Source: Phycisphaerales bacterium (GTDB taxonomy: Bacteria > Planctomycetota > Phycisphaerae > Phycisphaerales > UBA5793). From it: a stretch of 64,000 bases of DNA. Below are positions 36,501 to 45,066 of this stretch, in pieces. The stretch spans positions 1 through 64,000 of the forward strand of contig JADZAS010000011.1 in the NCBI GenBank assembly GCA_020852515.1, in the 5' to 3' direction. Under the pieces are notes generated by a model, which searched no databases, had not been told where the DNA came from, and saw only the letters and a program-made list of their open reading frames with translations. The stretch's first letter is position 1; every line of letters starts with the position of its first letter. Made by a program: the position numbers and the translations under genes.

Positions 36501-39500
36501 TGCTGTTCACGATCGAAGGCGAGGAGTTGTACGACTGGCAACTCGTGCACGTGGCCGGCAACGTGAAACTGCTCAACATCGAGGTGCGCGAAGCGTACAT
36601 CCCCAATGTGTTCCTCGCCGCGGCGATGGTGAGCGGCGCGGCGATGGCCGAGTCAAGCCAGGAGATCATCATCCCGCCGGTGGAGCAATTCCTCAACGTC
36701 GCCGTCAAGGCGGATCAGGAGATGTACGAACCCGGCGCCGAGGGCACGCTCCAGATCACGACGACAGATCAGCAGGGCCGGCCCGTTGCCGCCGAGGTCG
36801 CGGTGTCGGTGTTTGATGAATCGGTGCTGTACATCCAGAGCGCGTACGCCGGCGACCCGCGCGCGTTCTTTTACGACCGCAAGCAGCGCAACGCCGTCAC
36901 GACCGACGGCAGCCTGGAAGAACTGCCGCTGATTCGCCTTGTCAAAACCGAGTCGGGCCGGTATGAGGATGCGCGGTTCGCGGCAGAAAAGAAGGAAGGC
37001 GCCCGGAGCAACGCCGCCGTCGGATTCGAGGGCGGAGGCGGCGGTTCAACGGGCAACTTCTTCCGCGATGACGACGGAGGAGCAACGTCCTTTGAGGGAG
37101 CCGCCGCGTACCGGATGGCCAGCCCGGCGTCTAAGGCCGCGGGCAGTCCCCCGCCGCCGCCGCCCGCCGGATCGCCCGAGCAGGGCCAGCCGCCGGCCGA
37201 CATTGTCGTCCGCACTGACTTCCGCGCCACGGCGTTCTGGGACGCCCGCGTGATCACTGATGACAGCGGCACGGCCACCGTCACCGTCCCCTACCCGCAA
37301 ACCCTCACGCGCTGGAAGGCCGAGGCGCGCGCCAACACGACGGGCGCGAGGTTCGGCATGGGGGAGACCACGGCGCGCACCAACAAGCCCATCACCGTGC
37401 GCATCCAGGGACCGCGCTTCATTACCGTCGGCGATGAGTTCGTCATCTCCTACATCGTTCGCAACAACACGGACGAGCGCATCTCGCAATTGCCCTTTGT
37501 TGACATGGAGGGCCTGATCTATCGCGGCCGGCGCGGCGGAGACGGCAACTACCACGATCGGCTCGCGCCAGGCGCGGGGCGCGTCATCGACGCAGGCGGC
37601 GAGACACGATTCGATCTCAAGTTCATTGCCGATAAGAGCGGCACAGCGGCAGTCAGCGTCTCGACGAAGATCGAGGACACGGATATCTCCGATGCCGTGC
37701 GCGCCACGTTCCCGGTGCACGATCACGGCATCGACAAGTTCGTCGCCGTCTCGGGCAAGGCGCGAGGCGATCAGGCGATCGTCACGCTCGATCTGCCCGA
37801 GGCCCGGCGCGTGGGCACGACGAGCATGAGCGTGCAGGTGACGCCGAGCATGGCCGTGACGATGCTCGACGCCCTGCCGTACCTGCTCGAATATCCCTAC
37901 GGCTGCGTCGAGCAGACCATGAGCCGCTTCCTGCCGGCGGTGATCGTAAACCGCACGCTGGCGGATCTCGGACTCGATGCCGAGGAGGTGGCGAAGCGCA
38001 CCTTCGGCGGCATTGAGATGGTTGACGGCAAACCTGCGCAGCCGCGCGACGACGCCAAGGGACTCGACCAACTCGATGAAATCGTCGCCGCCGGCCTGAG
38101 CCGGCTTGACGACATGCAGCACGACGACGGCGGCTGGGGCTGGTGGAAAGGCGGCGAGAGCGATCGCTACATGACCGCATACGTCGTGTGGGGACTGGGC
38201 CTGGCGCGGCAGGCGGAACTCGATGTGCCCGGCGACATGATCACGCCCGGCGCCGACTATCTCGTGCAGCGGCTCAACACGGCGCGCGACGTGCCGGAAC
38301 TCCAGGCGTGGATGCTGCACGCCCTGGCCGCGAGCAAGGCGACGAGCTTGCCGCTCGAATCGCACGGCGCCGTCGCGACCGCGTTCGACAACCTCTGGCA
38401 GAAGCGCGATCAACTCAGCGCCACCGGCCGCGCGCTGCTGGCCCTGAGCGCGCATCACCTCGGCAAAGCCGAGCAGGCGCAGACGCTGGCGCGCAATCTC
38501 GAAAACGGCGTGATCCGCGATGATCGCCCCGACCAGTCGATCCTCGTCAAGAACGCCGACGGCTCGCCGGCCACCGTCCTGGGCACGGCGCACTGGGGGC
38601 GAGAAAGCGGCTATCGCTACTGGTGGGACGGCGGCATCGAATCGACCACGCTGTGCCTCCGCGCACTGCTGGCCATCGCGCCCCAGAGCGAACTCATCGA
38701 ACCGGCGACGAACTGGCTCATTCGCAACCGGCGCGGTGCGCAGTGGACCAACACACGCGACACCGCCATGGCCGTGCTCACGCTGTGTGACTACCTCCGC
38801 GCCAGCGGCGAACTCGAAGCCACCGGCCGCTATGAAGTGATGGTCAACGGCCGACTCGTGGGCAAGTCAGAGGTAACGCGCGAGAGCATTCTCAGCGCCC
38901 CGGCTGTGTTTGCGGTGCCTGAGGCGAGCATCCAGTCCGGCGCCAACACGATCCGCATTCGCCGCCTCGAAGGCGACACGGCGCTCTACTTCGCGGCTCA
39001 GGCGGAGTTCTTCTCAACCGAGGAGCCCGTCACGCCGGCGGGCAACGAGATCTTCGTGCGCCGCGATTACTACCGCCTCGTGCCGGCGCCCACGCTGCTC
39101 AGCGGCGTTGAGTATGTGCGCGTGCCGCTGAAGGATGAAGACCACCTCAACAGCGGCGACCGCGTCGAGGTCGTGCTCACCATCGAAGCCAAGAACGACT
39201 ACGAGTATCTCGTGCTTGAGGACCTGAAGCCCGCGGGCTTTGAAGCGACGCAGATCCGCAGCGGCGAATCGATGTACATTCATCAGATCAAGAACGCCGC
39301 CGCGCAGCGGCTCTTTGCCCAGGGTGAGGCGACCGATCAGGACGGCCGGCGCGAATTCGATCCGTGGTCGATCACCGGCGACGCGAGCAATCTCACCGGC
39401 CGCTCGCGCTGGGTGCACCAGGAACTGCGCGACCGCAAGGTGGTTTTCTTCGTCGATCAACTGGGCCAGGGGTACTGGCAGGTGCGCTATGAAGCGCGTG

Positions 39501-39622
39501 CCGAAGTGCCCGGCCGCTTCCACGCCATGCCGCTGCTGGGCCACGCGATGTATGTGCCGGAGATCCGCGCCAACAGCAGCGAGATTCGCGTGAACGTGGA
39601 GGAACGTCCCGGGACGCCCTAG
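33533..39622 (+). CDS. Alpha-2-macroglobulin family protein
   Basis: 2029 residues, the length of a bacterial A2M protease trap. Signal peptide about 1-38 (LLGVRGALAQ). Residues about 40-330 are TPR-like helices, then macroglobulin (MG) beta domains. A glycine/proline-rich stretch at about 1160-1225 is a plausible bait region. The thioester element is GCVEQ with Cys1458 (bacterial A2Ms: CLEQ; animal: CGEQ), inside YPYGCVEQTMSRFLP. The thioester helical domain follows, then a receptor-binding-like C-terminal domain. The bacterial family usually sits beside a penicillin-binding protein 1C gene; none is seen here. Envelope location is inferred. Its stop codon shares CTAG with the convergent dockerin gene. 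Confidence 0.92.
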   Translation: MSATPAAARILPDRGAVLIRSLLLAVLMLGLLGVRGALAQDSRYEALKQQAEQFYAEKSYSRAHELYEQAQKVDVPAAEQRWVRFRLADTLWRAAPDDVADDAVKTARKQLTALVDEIDRMEDRDLVWAAANESLGDSWLQGARRANAREAWPFYAQALQWWGSSSDIDAARDRYISMVWRALDAEGGDWSWRGRSPVVPLDVLRNVLEIAQNDSDRTRAHFEIAMKMRYVTGRDPRPIQQVTEHFEAALETDARDSRYVDALMAYAEWCTRYGQIEVLESGQWTWKPDYVRAAELYKRLLDEFKAEEIDRDEVVRRYNEIVLPALDVYVSHAFLPNSEIAFDAQWRNVKQIDFILYRVNLRERTALTGAMKSGEQDNRRRYYGSAVDGWIRHVDLNGAEVARRWSKQTGDTGRHEPMSDQIRLEEPLPAGAYILVAQAGADLRVVDLVLVSDLAVVSKRRGNDVLLYACDALTGAPAPDVQFRAWDLAAPDEKWTGNSYTAAADSHGIAHLQAKPATGSSENVSLLILAGDGARQTFLTSYEGYWWDRSDESVQWRIYAHSDRPAYRPGDTANYRFVARTWSPNGWTTPAERTLHYRIVDPRDTAVFEGETALSEFGSAFASLQLQSDWPLGEYTIRFSTLDAAGDESQVASATLFRVEEYKLPEFIVTVKPLEDDEGQPHLFRMGDVVTADIVAEYYFGGPVASADVEVVVKQRPFWQTYEPPRPYPWLYEDANRWNSYGWWSGETIKTETLKTDSEGRARITFETPFDADQDYEYTIEARVTDLSRREITGSGSVRVTRQSYFVYPEVAHKIHRPGDKIETSIKALDPNGSPVAVEGTVTVMRQWWDEVWVDPAGREVLLDGVERLREQYGVFPPPPRPEEHHRWQPIFRGYRSEKVTSEKVTTDEDGEATFTFTAQREGYYIIEWASPDPPLVPVTAQTAAWVTTQQTASLGYHNDGVELIVDKDTFALGATAPVMISTSSSNRYVLFTIEGEELYDWQLVHVAGNVKLLNIEVREAYIPNVFLAAAMVSGAAMAESSQEIIIPPVEQFLNVAVKADQEMYEPGAEGTLQITTTDQQGRPVAAEVAVSVFDESVLYIQSAYAGDPRAFFYDRKQRNAVTTDGSLEELPLIRLVKTESGRYEDARFAAEKKEGARSNAAVGFEGGGGGSTGNFFRDDDGGATSFEGAAAYRMASPASKAAGSPPPPPPAGSPEQGQPPADIVVRTDFRATAFWDARVITDDSGTATVTVPYPQTLTRWKAEARANTTGARFGMGETTARTNKPITVRIQGPRFITVGDEFVISYIVRNNTDERISQLPFVDMEGLIYRGRRGGDGNYHDRLAPGAGRVIDAGGETRFDLKFIADKSGTAAVSVSTKIEDTDISDAVRATFPVHDHGIDKFVAVSGKARGDQAIVTLDLPEARRVGTTSMSVQVTPSMAVTMLDALPYLLEYPYGCVEQTMSRFLPAVIVNRTLADLGLDAEEVAKRTFGGIEMVDGKPAQPRDDAKGLDQLDEIVAAGLSRLDDMQHDDGGWGWWKGGESDRYMTAYVVWGLGLARQAELDVPGDMITPGADYLVQRLNTARDVPELQAWMLHALAASKATSLPLESHGAVATAFDNLWQKRDQLSATGRALLALSAHHLGKAEQAQTLARNLENGVIRDDRPDQSILVKNADGSPATVLGTAHWGRESGYRYWWDGGIESTTLCLRALLAIAPQSELIEPATNWLIRNRRGAQWTNTRDTAMAVLTLCDYLRASGELEATGRYEVMVNGRLVGKSEVTRESILSAPAVFAVPEASIQSGANTIRIRRLEGDTALYFAAQAEFFSTEEPVTPAGNEIFVRRDYYRLVPAPTLLSGVEYVRVPLKDEDHLNSGDRVEVVLTIEAKNDYEYLVLEDLKPAGFEATQIRSGESMYIHQIKNAAAQRLFAQGEATDQDGRREFDPWSITGDASNLTGRSRWVHQELRDRKVVFFVDQLGQGYWQVRYEARAEVPGRFHAMPLLGHAMYVPEIRANSSEIRVNVEERPGTP

Positions 39623-41163
39623 CGCCGCACGCTCCCGACGATCATGTCGATGAAGACCTTCTCGTCGAGCGAGTCGATGCGATCGTCGTGGTTCATGTCC
39701 GCCGCGGGGTTGAACAGCGGGTGGCCGGCGCTCAGCCCGCGCATCGCCTTGATAAGCGCCAGGTCGAACTGATTCACGCGACCGTCGCTGTTCACGTCGC
39801 CGGGCTTCTCGTAGCCAATCTCCGCAAGATCCAGCGAACCCATCCTGCTGTCGTAGTCAATGTCGTACAGCGCGAAGTTGCGGCCGAAGTCCCGCAGCGT
39901 CGTCTGCCCGTTGGGCTGGCCGTCGGCGTCGAATGACGTGCCGTCGGTTTGCCGGATGGCGGTCATCAGCATCTGCTGATCCTGGCTGTTGACCAGGCCG
40001 TCGCCATCGCAATCGCCCGGCTCGACTTTCGGCGCCACGTCGGTCCACGCGAAGAGGGCGTCGTTCTGGGCCTGCGCATAGGCCGTGCCCACCAGCGCGA
40101 GCACTTCCCACTGTTGGACGCGGAGGTAGTCGTCGAGTTCGCCGTGATTGCTATCGGCCCAGTCGCGGAGCAGATCAAACGGCGTGCCCTGGCCGGGATC
40201 GTTGGTGTGCTGGGCGGTGAAGCGGATCTCGGTGAGCATCTCAAGGATGCTGGTCTGATTGCCTGCGTTGAAATCGATGGGCTGGGTCGCCTGGCCGAGC
40301 AGCGCCGCCGTGCCGCTGTTGTCCAGGCCGTGAATGAGCGTGATCGTCGTCCGATCGCTCTGGAGGTCATGCTGGAAGCGCAGTTTGACGACCGGATCGT
40401 ATTCGCCCGAGCGCGACCCGCCGAAAGCGCCGCTGTACCGGCTGAAGGCGTGGGTGCGCGCGAGGAAGCGACCGGAGACGATCCATGTGTCGCCGGCGTC
40501 AAAGGTGTTTGGAGTCGGATCGTTGATCGGCGTGATGGTGAGGCCGAAGCAGGCGCAGAAAGCCAGATGCATTTCTTCGCCCGAGCGCTCGACCAGCGGC
40601 GCCGTGAGCAGGTTGCCGTCGAAGTCATCGGCGGTAACGGCCGCGCGCCCGCCGACGGAGTCTTCAAATCGCCCGCCGAAGCGCGAGACGTTGCCCAGCG
40701 GGCGATTGCGGACGTTGTCGATCTCGCCGCCGGTGTCGAGGCGTGAATCAAGATCGAACTCGATGTAGCCGTACACCGGATTCAGCCCGTATCGGAACGG
40801 GTCGTACCCCTCGCCTTGGAGATTGAGCGGGCCCGGAGGATTGACTACGCCATTGAAGACCAGGTCGATGCGGAAAAGATTTGTGTCGCGCGGATCGATC
40901 CATCGGCCGCTGTAGGGGTCGGAGCTTGGCGAACTGGTGGTCCATCCGCCGTACGCCATGCCGAGGAGATCGGGAAATCCGGCCTGTGGATTGAGCGGGC
41001 CGTCGGCGCCGAGATCGGTGCGGCGGGCAACCGCATCGCCGAGGGGGTCGGCATAGGTGCGAGGATCGTCGTCGCCGAGACACGCGCCGGTGACGCACGC
41101 CGCGAGGGCCGCCGCCAGGCACAGCGAGCGCGGCGACCAGGATTGGATGGAACTGCGGCTCAT
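39619..41163 (-). CDS. Secreted dockerin-repeat protein
   Basis: 514 residues with a signal peptide and cysteine near 24-28 (CVTGACLG), possibly a lipoprotein. The body (about 60-370) is a beta-rich domain of unknown type. The C-terminus carries EF-hand-like dockerin calcium loops: GDCDGDGLVNSQDQQ, GDVNSDGRVNQFDLALIKAM and ADMNHDDRIDSLDEKVFID. In planctomycetes dockerins mostly mark secreted proteins and need not imply a cellulosome. Its ATG overlaps the stop of the upstream regulator gene by four bases, so it belongs to that operon. Its last base pairs overlap the A2M stop. Confidence 0.75.
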   Translation of the reverse strand: MSRSSIQSWSPRSLCLAAALAACVTGACLGDDDPRTYADPLGDAVARRTDLGADGPLNPQAGFPDLLGMAYGGWTTSSPSSDPYSGRWIDPRDTNLFRIDLVFNGVVNPPGPLNLQGEGYDPFRYGLNPVYGYIEFDLDSRLDTGGEIDNVRNRPLGNVSRFGGRFEDSVGGRAAVTADDFDGNLLTAPLVERSGEEMHLAFCACFGLTITPINDPTPNTFDAGDTWIVSGRFLARTHAFSRYSGAFGGSRSGEYDPVVKLRFQHDLQSDRTTITLIHGLDNSGTAALLGQATQPIDFNAGNQTSILEMLTEIRFTAQHTNDPGQGTPFDLLRDWADSNHGELDDYLRVQQWEVLALVGTAYAQAQNDALFAWTDVAPKVEPGDCDGDGLVNSQDQQMLMTAIRQTDGTSFDADGQPNGQTTLRDFGRNFALYDIDYDSRMGSLDLAEIGYEKPGDVNSDGRVNQFDLALIKAMRGLSAGHPLFNPAADMNHDDRIDSLDEKVFIDMIVGSVRR

Positions 41164-42611
41164 GTCGCCGACACCTCCTGAATGAACTCGTCAAGCTTGT
41201 AGCGCTCAATGCGATAGCGCAGCGAACTTCGATTCATGTCCAGCAGTTTGGCGGCGCGCGAGACATTGCCGCGCGCGTGGCGCAAGGCTTCGCGGATGAG
41301 CCGCTCCTCGACGCCTTCGGCGGTAAACGAGCCGTGATCGAAGTCAAACGTCAGGTCTTCAACGCGGGCCGCCGGCCCCGATGCGGCGCTGCCGCCAGCT
41401 TCGGGCGCGGCGCCTGGGATCCTGGTGCTGCCCAGCGCCAGGTCGTGCGGCTGGACGGCGTCGCCCTCCGCCAGCAGGGCTGCCCGCTGAATGGCGTTGG
41501 CCAGTTCGCGCACGTTGCCGGGCCAGTTGTGCGCCTCGACAGCGCGTTTCGCCTCGGCGCTGAAGTGCAGTCGATCCCGGTGAAACTTGCGGGCCGCGGC
41601 GGCCAGAAGAGATTCGGCAATGAGCAGCGCATCGCCCTGCCGATCGCGCAGCGCGGGGATGGGAATGGTCAATCCACTCAATCGGTAGAACAGGTCCCGT
41701 CGAAATTCATCGCGCTCGGCGCGCTCCTTGAGGTCGTGGTTGGTCGCGGCGAGGATGCGCATGTTCACGCGCCGCTCGGTGGAGCCGCCGACGCGGCGGA
41801 AGGTGCCCTGCTCGACGACGATGAGCAGTTTGCTCTGCAACTCGATGGGCATGTCGCCGATTTCATCGAGGAAGATCGTCCCCCCGTCGGCCAGTTCGAA
41901 GAGCCCTTGGCGCGACTCGCGCGCGTCGGTGAAGGCGCCCTTTTCGTGGCCGAAGAGTTCGCCCTCGATCAGATTGGCGGGCAGCGCCGAACAATTGACG
42001 TGCACGAACGGCTCGTTGGCCTCGGCCGAGGATTCGTGGATGAACCGCGCCAGCATGCCCTTGCCCACGCCGGTTTCACCCAGCAGCAGAATCGTCGTCG
42101 GCTCCGTGCCGGACTTGACGGGCAACTGCGCGAGGCGCTGTGCCAGTTCGACCGTCTTGCGCCACGCCGGGCTGGCGCCGAGCATTTCCTTTTCGCCGCG
42201 GCTCGAACGCTCGATGCGCTCGTAGAGATCGAGACGGCTGCGCACCTTGCGGTTTTCGAGGACGCGGCCGACGACGACCTTGAGTTCCTCCATCGAAAGC
42301 GGCTTTTGCAGAAACTCATCGGCGCCCTGTTTGATTGCTTCGACAGCCGTCTCGACCGAGCCGTACGCGGTGATGACGATGACGGCCGCGCTCTGCCCTT
42401 CGGCCCGGAGGCGCTTGACGATGTCCAGGCCGTCATCCCCGCCGTGCAGGTTGAGGTCGGTAATGACGACGTCGGGCTCCTGAGCCGTGGCGATGCTCAG
42501 AGCCGGGGCGACCCGATCAGCGTCGAACACCGCGTGCCCGGCCTTGGCCAGGGTGCGTTTGATCGAATACCGCAGGTTCTCTTCGTCCTCGATGACGAGA
42601 ATTTTGGCCAC
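41160..42611 (-). CDS. NtrC-type sigma-54-dependent response regulator
   Basis: 483 residues. Receiver domain 3-120 with Asp52 in VVITDLNL and the LQKP lysine; AAA+ domain about 140-375 with Walker A GETGVGKG and Walker B GGTIFLDEIGD; Fis-type HTH at the C-terminus (HARGNVSRAAKLLDMNRSSL). The sigma-54 contact loop reads GAFTDA instead of GAFTGA. GTG 42611 has AGGAG upstream. It is transcribed with the kinase just upstream (gap 9 bp), so the pair forms a two-component system. Its likely target is a sigma-54 promoter; one lies about 3 kb away at 45452-45467. Confidence 0.9.
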   Translation of the reverse strand: MAKILVIEDEENLRYSIKRTLAKAGHAVFDADRVAPALSIATAQEPDVVITDLNLHGGDDGLDIVKRLRAEGQSAAVIVITAYGSVETAVEAIKQGADEFLQKPLSMEELKVVVGRVLENRKVRSRLDLYERIERSSRGEKEMLGASPAWRKTVELAQRLAQLPVKSGTEPTTILLLGETGVGKGMLARFIHESSAEANEPFVHVNCSALPANLIEGELFGHEKGAFTDARESRQGLFELADGGTIFLDEIGDMPIELQSKLLIVVEQGTFRRVGGSTERRVNMRILAATNHDLKERAERDEFRRDLFYRLSGLTIPIPALRDRQGDALLIAESLLAAAARKFHRDRLHFSAEAKRAVEAHNWPGNVRELANAIQRAALLAEGDAVQPHDLALGSTRIPGAAPEAGGSAASGPAARVEDLTFDFDHGSFTAEGVEERLIREALRHARGNVSRAAKLLDMNRSSLRYRIERYKLDEFIQEVSAT

Positions 42612-42620
42612 TTCGGGCTC

Positions 42621-44081
42621 CTAGGCGCCGCCTGCCACGGGGAAGGTCACGATAAAAGCCGCTCCGCCGAGGTCTGCCGAGCGATCGACGCGGATTCGCC
42701 CCCCGTGGGCGGTAATCACATTGTGCGCTACTGCAAGCCCGATGCCAGTGCCGTGCTTCTTTGTGGTGAAATGGGGCGTAAACAGGCGACCCATCGCCTC
42801 CGGCGCCACTCCGGCGCCTGAGTCTTCGACGCGGATGAACACCATCGGCCCCTGGAGGGCCTCCTCGACTCCGCCGGTGACGCGCACCGTGCCGCCTTCG
42901 GGCGCGGCCTCGATGGCATTGCTGATGATGGCGACCAGCGCATGCTCCATTTGAGCCGCGTCAACGTGAAACGACGGCGGCAGACCCGCATCGCGCAGCT
43001 CAAGCGTGATCTTTCTCGAACGGGCCATCGGAGCGTGCGAGGCCTGCAGGCTGTCGAACAGTTCGCGCGAACCGACGGTTTCGCGCTGGAGTTTCATCGG
43101 GCTCGTCGAGCGGAGCAGCTCCGCCAGCCACTTCTCGAAACGGTCAACCGCGCCGACGATGCGCGTCTGGTTCTCGGCCAGTTCGGAGTCCGCCGGCAAT
43201 TCGCCCAGCGTCAGTTCCGCGAGCCCGCGGATGCCCGCGAGCGGGTTGCGCAGATTGTGGGCGAGCCGCCGCACGAGTTCACCCACGGCCGCGAGCCGCT
43301 CGCGTTCGACGAGCCGCTGCTGTGCGGCGACGACCATCTCAGCCATGTGGTTCACTTCGCCCGACAACTGGCCGAATTCGTCGGCGCTGCGCACCTCCAG
43401 CCGATAGCCGAGGTTCCCTGCGGCCAGTTCACTGGTCGCCTGCCGCAGGCTGGTGATGGGCGCCAGCACCCACCGCCGGACCAGGATCAGCGCCAGCAGC
43501 GCCACGAGCACGGAGAACGCCAGCGACGCCGCGATGATGCGCAGCAGCATAGCGCGCAGGTCACGGCCGTAGACCAGCGAGATCTCGACGTCGCGCAGCA
43601 ACTGGGCCTGCACGCGCTCAATCAGTGCGTGCGTGGCTTCGAACTGCGCCTGAGCGCCGGCGCGAACGGGGTGCTCGATCGGCAGGGGCGGGGCCGTGAA
43701 CGTTGCGTCCTGGTACTCTCCCATAAGACTCTTGCAGCGGCTGACCAGCGACATCAGCAGCGTCGAGGTGCTCTCACCCACGCGACGGCGAAAGCCGGGC
43801 GTCGTCCGGAGTGCCTCCACCACCGGGTCAATCTGGGCTTCGAGCGGAATGCGTTCGATCAGCGCCGGCCCGCCGTCGTTGGCTTTGTTGATCGCGGCGA
43901 GGTCATGCTCGAACGCCTGTTTGATGCGGTCGAGCTGATCAAGCACGAAGGTGAGGTCGCTGTAGGCGCTGCTGACTTCCTCACTGACGGTCTGCACGCT
44001 CCACGCGGCAAATCCCAGGCTCAGCACGACGCTAAGCCCGAGGAGCGAAATCAGCAACGCGAACTTCTGCAGCAGTTTCAA
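42621..44081 (-). CDS. Sensor histidine kinase, partner of the NtrC-type regulator
   Basis: 486 residues. Transmembrane helices at about 7-29 and 181-203 enclose a periplasmic sensor domain of about 150 residues; HAMP about 204-256; the phosphorylated His275 in LAHNLRNPLAG; ATPase domain with N-box ISNAIEAAPEG, G1 VEDSGAGV and G2 KKHGTGIGLAVAHNVI. The initiator is TTG 44081, eight bases after TACACT and with no Shine-Dalgarno site. This fits the leaderless pattern. It is first in the operon kinase-regulator-dockerin protein. Confidence 0.92.
   Translation of the reverse strand: MKLLQKFALLISLLGLSVVLSLGFAAWSVQTVSEEVSSAYSDLTFVLDQLDRIKQAFEHDLAAINKANDGGPALIERIPLEAQIDPVVEALRTTPGFRRRVGESTSTLLMSLVSRCKSLMGEYQDATFTAPPLPIEHPVRAGAQAQFEATHALIERVQAQLLRDVEISLVYGRDLRAMLLRIIAASLAFSVLVALLALILVRRWVLAPITSLRQATSELAAGNLGYRLEVRSADEFGQLSGEVNHMAEMVVAAQQRLVERERLAAVGELVRRLAHNLRNPLAGIRGLAELTLGELPADSELAENQTRIVGAVDRFEKWLAELLRSTSPMKLQRETVGSRELFDSLQASHAPMARSRKITLELRDAGLPPSFHVDAAQMEHALVAIISNAIEAAPEGGTVRVTGGVEEALQGPMVFIRVEDSGAGVAPEAMGRLFTPHFTTKKHGTGIGLAVAHNVITAHGGRIRVDRSADLGGAAFIVTFPVAGGA
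42732..42747 (-). promoter_or_regulatory. Sigma-54-like motif inside the kinase gene
   Basis: On the minus strand TGGCAT-CGGGC-TTGCA lies within the 3' part of the kinase gene, about 120 bases before the regulator start. The match is good except T for C at the end of the -24 element. It may be chance; if real, it would permit autoregulation of the regulator. Confidence 0.25.
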
Positions 44082-44089
44082 GGCACGAC

Positions 44090-44095
44090 AGTGTA
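44090..44095 (-). promoter_or_regulatory. -10 box TACACT of the kinase gene
   Basis: TACACT on the minus strand, eight bases upstream of the TTG at 44081; identical to the box before the cardiolipin-synthase-like gene and pyrG. Confidence 0.45.
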
Positions 44096-44247
44096 GTCAG
44101 CTGCGAGTGCGCCTCGGCAGCGTGTGAGGGTGCGTTGGTCCAATCTGTCATTGGCGCGCGCGAACGGCCCGAGGAGAGTCGGGGCGGGAATCCACAACGC
44201 AGCGTTGGCGTCCAAGGAGAGAAAACACGCCGCATGCACGCTCGTTG

Positions 44248-44267
44248 ATGCCTGCCTGCGCAGGCAT
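44248..44267. repeat. REP-like hairpin
   Basis: ATGCCTGC-CTGC-GCAGGCAT: an 8-bp stem, 4-base loop. It has the style of the extragenic REP-type repeat whose translation reads MPAQAGI and which is widespread in bacteria. A second remnant of such a unit (GCGGGAATCC) lies at about 44187-44196. Both are in the 220-bp gap between the kinase gene and the pilin-like gene. Confidence 0.5.
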
Positions 44268-44301
44268 GACGGTGCTGGCGCACCCTCGGGGAAAAAAATC
44301 G

Positions 44302-45066
44302 TCAGCGAACGGGGCGGTAATCCCAGCGCCAGTCGGCGTCTTCGAGCGGCGAATCCGTCGCGCGAACCGAGCCATCGAGCGCCGCGATCTGCACGGTTCC
44401 GCCGTGACGCAGCGAGGGGAACCACTCCTGCCCGTCGCCATACGGCCGGCCGGGCTCGCTGGGCGCGGCCGAATAGTGCGGCGTGACGCCGCGCTCGGAC
44501 GCGACGGCGCCGTCGATGTCCCACAGGAGCGGGATCTCGTCGGGCCGCGCGACGGGCGAGTTAAGGATGCGGTCGCTCAACGGCACCTGGCGGGCGATCC
44601 AGAAGCCGCCCACCAACTGCTCGGGCGAGTCCAGTTGCAGGTTGAAGGCATAGGAGACGTTTCGGGCCGGCTGCACGGCGCCGGACCGGCACGGCGTATC
44701 CGAGCGGAGGATGACCTCGCCACGCACTTCGTCGCATCCCATGACGCCGAGGTCGGCGACGCTGCCGGTGAAGATGGATCCGGGTCGCCGCCAGAATTCG
44801 TCAATCCCGTACTGCGATTCCTGGAATGTCTCGAGTCGGAACGTTGAGCCGGCATCGTCGCCGCGATTGCCGTGCAACGAGGCGTCCGCGAAGATCGCAA
44901 AATCGAACGACACGCTGCGCAGGTTGACCTGACAGGCGTAGGCGCGCGATCGCGAGCGCACGGACTGCACGCCCGGCACCAGCAGGGAGAGGAGGATTGC
45001 GATGAGCGACATTGTCACCAGCAGCTCAACCAGCGTGAAGGCGCGGCTGGAGCGGCAGTGCGTCAT
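44302..45066 (-). CDS. Pseudopilin-like protein (prepilin N-terminal motif)
   Basis: 254 residues. A short leader and then SRA|FTLVELLVTMSLIAILLSLLVPG, a type IV prepilin N-terminal hydrophobic helix. The residue before the cleavage point is Ala, where Gly is normal. The C-terminus carries RHGGTVQIAALDGSV, the HxxxxxxxxDG-type signature of DUF1559 proteins. In planctomycetes such proteins are abundant and may be secreted or form fibres via a type II/IV system. The ATG at 45066 lacks a good Shine-Dalgarno site; a GTG nine codons upstream is an alternative. Confidence 0.65.
   Translation of the reverse strand: MTHCRSSRAFTLVELLVTMSLIAILLSLLVPGVQSVRSRSRAYACQVNLRSVSFDFAIFADASLHGNRGDDAGSTFRLETFQESQYGIDEFWRRPGSIFTGSVADLGVMGCDEVRGEVILRSDTPCRSGAVQPARNVSYAFNLQLDSPEQLVGGFWIARQVPLSDRILNSPVARPDEIPLLWDIDGAVASERGVTPHYSAAPSEPGRPYGDGQEWFPSLRHGGTVQIAALDGSVRATDSPLEDADWRWDYRPVR

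Noticed and set aside
37046-38593. Long frame antisense to the alpha-2-macroglobulin gene
   Set aside because: Composition (Arg/Ala/Asp-rich) is typical of a third-position GC shadow; the plus-strand frame has clear A2M motifs.
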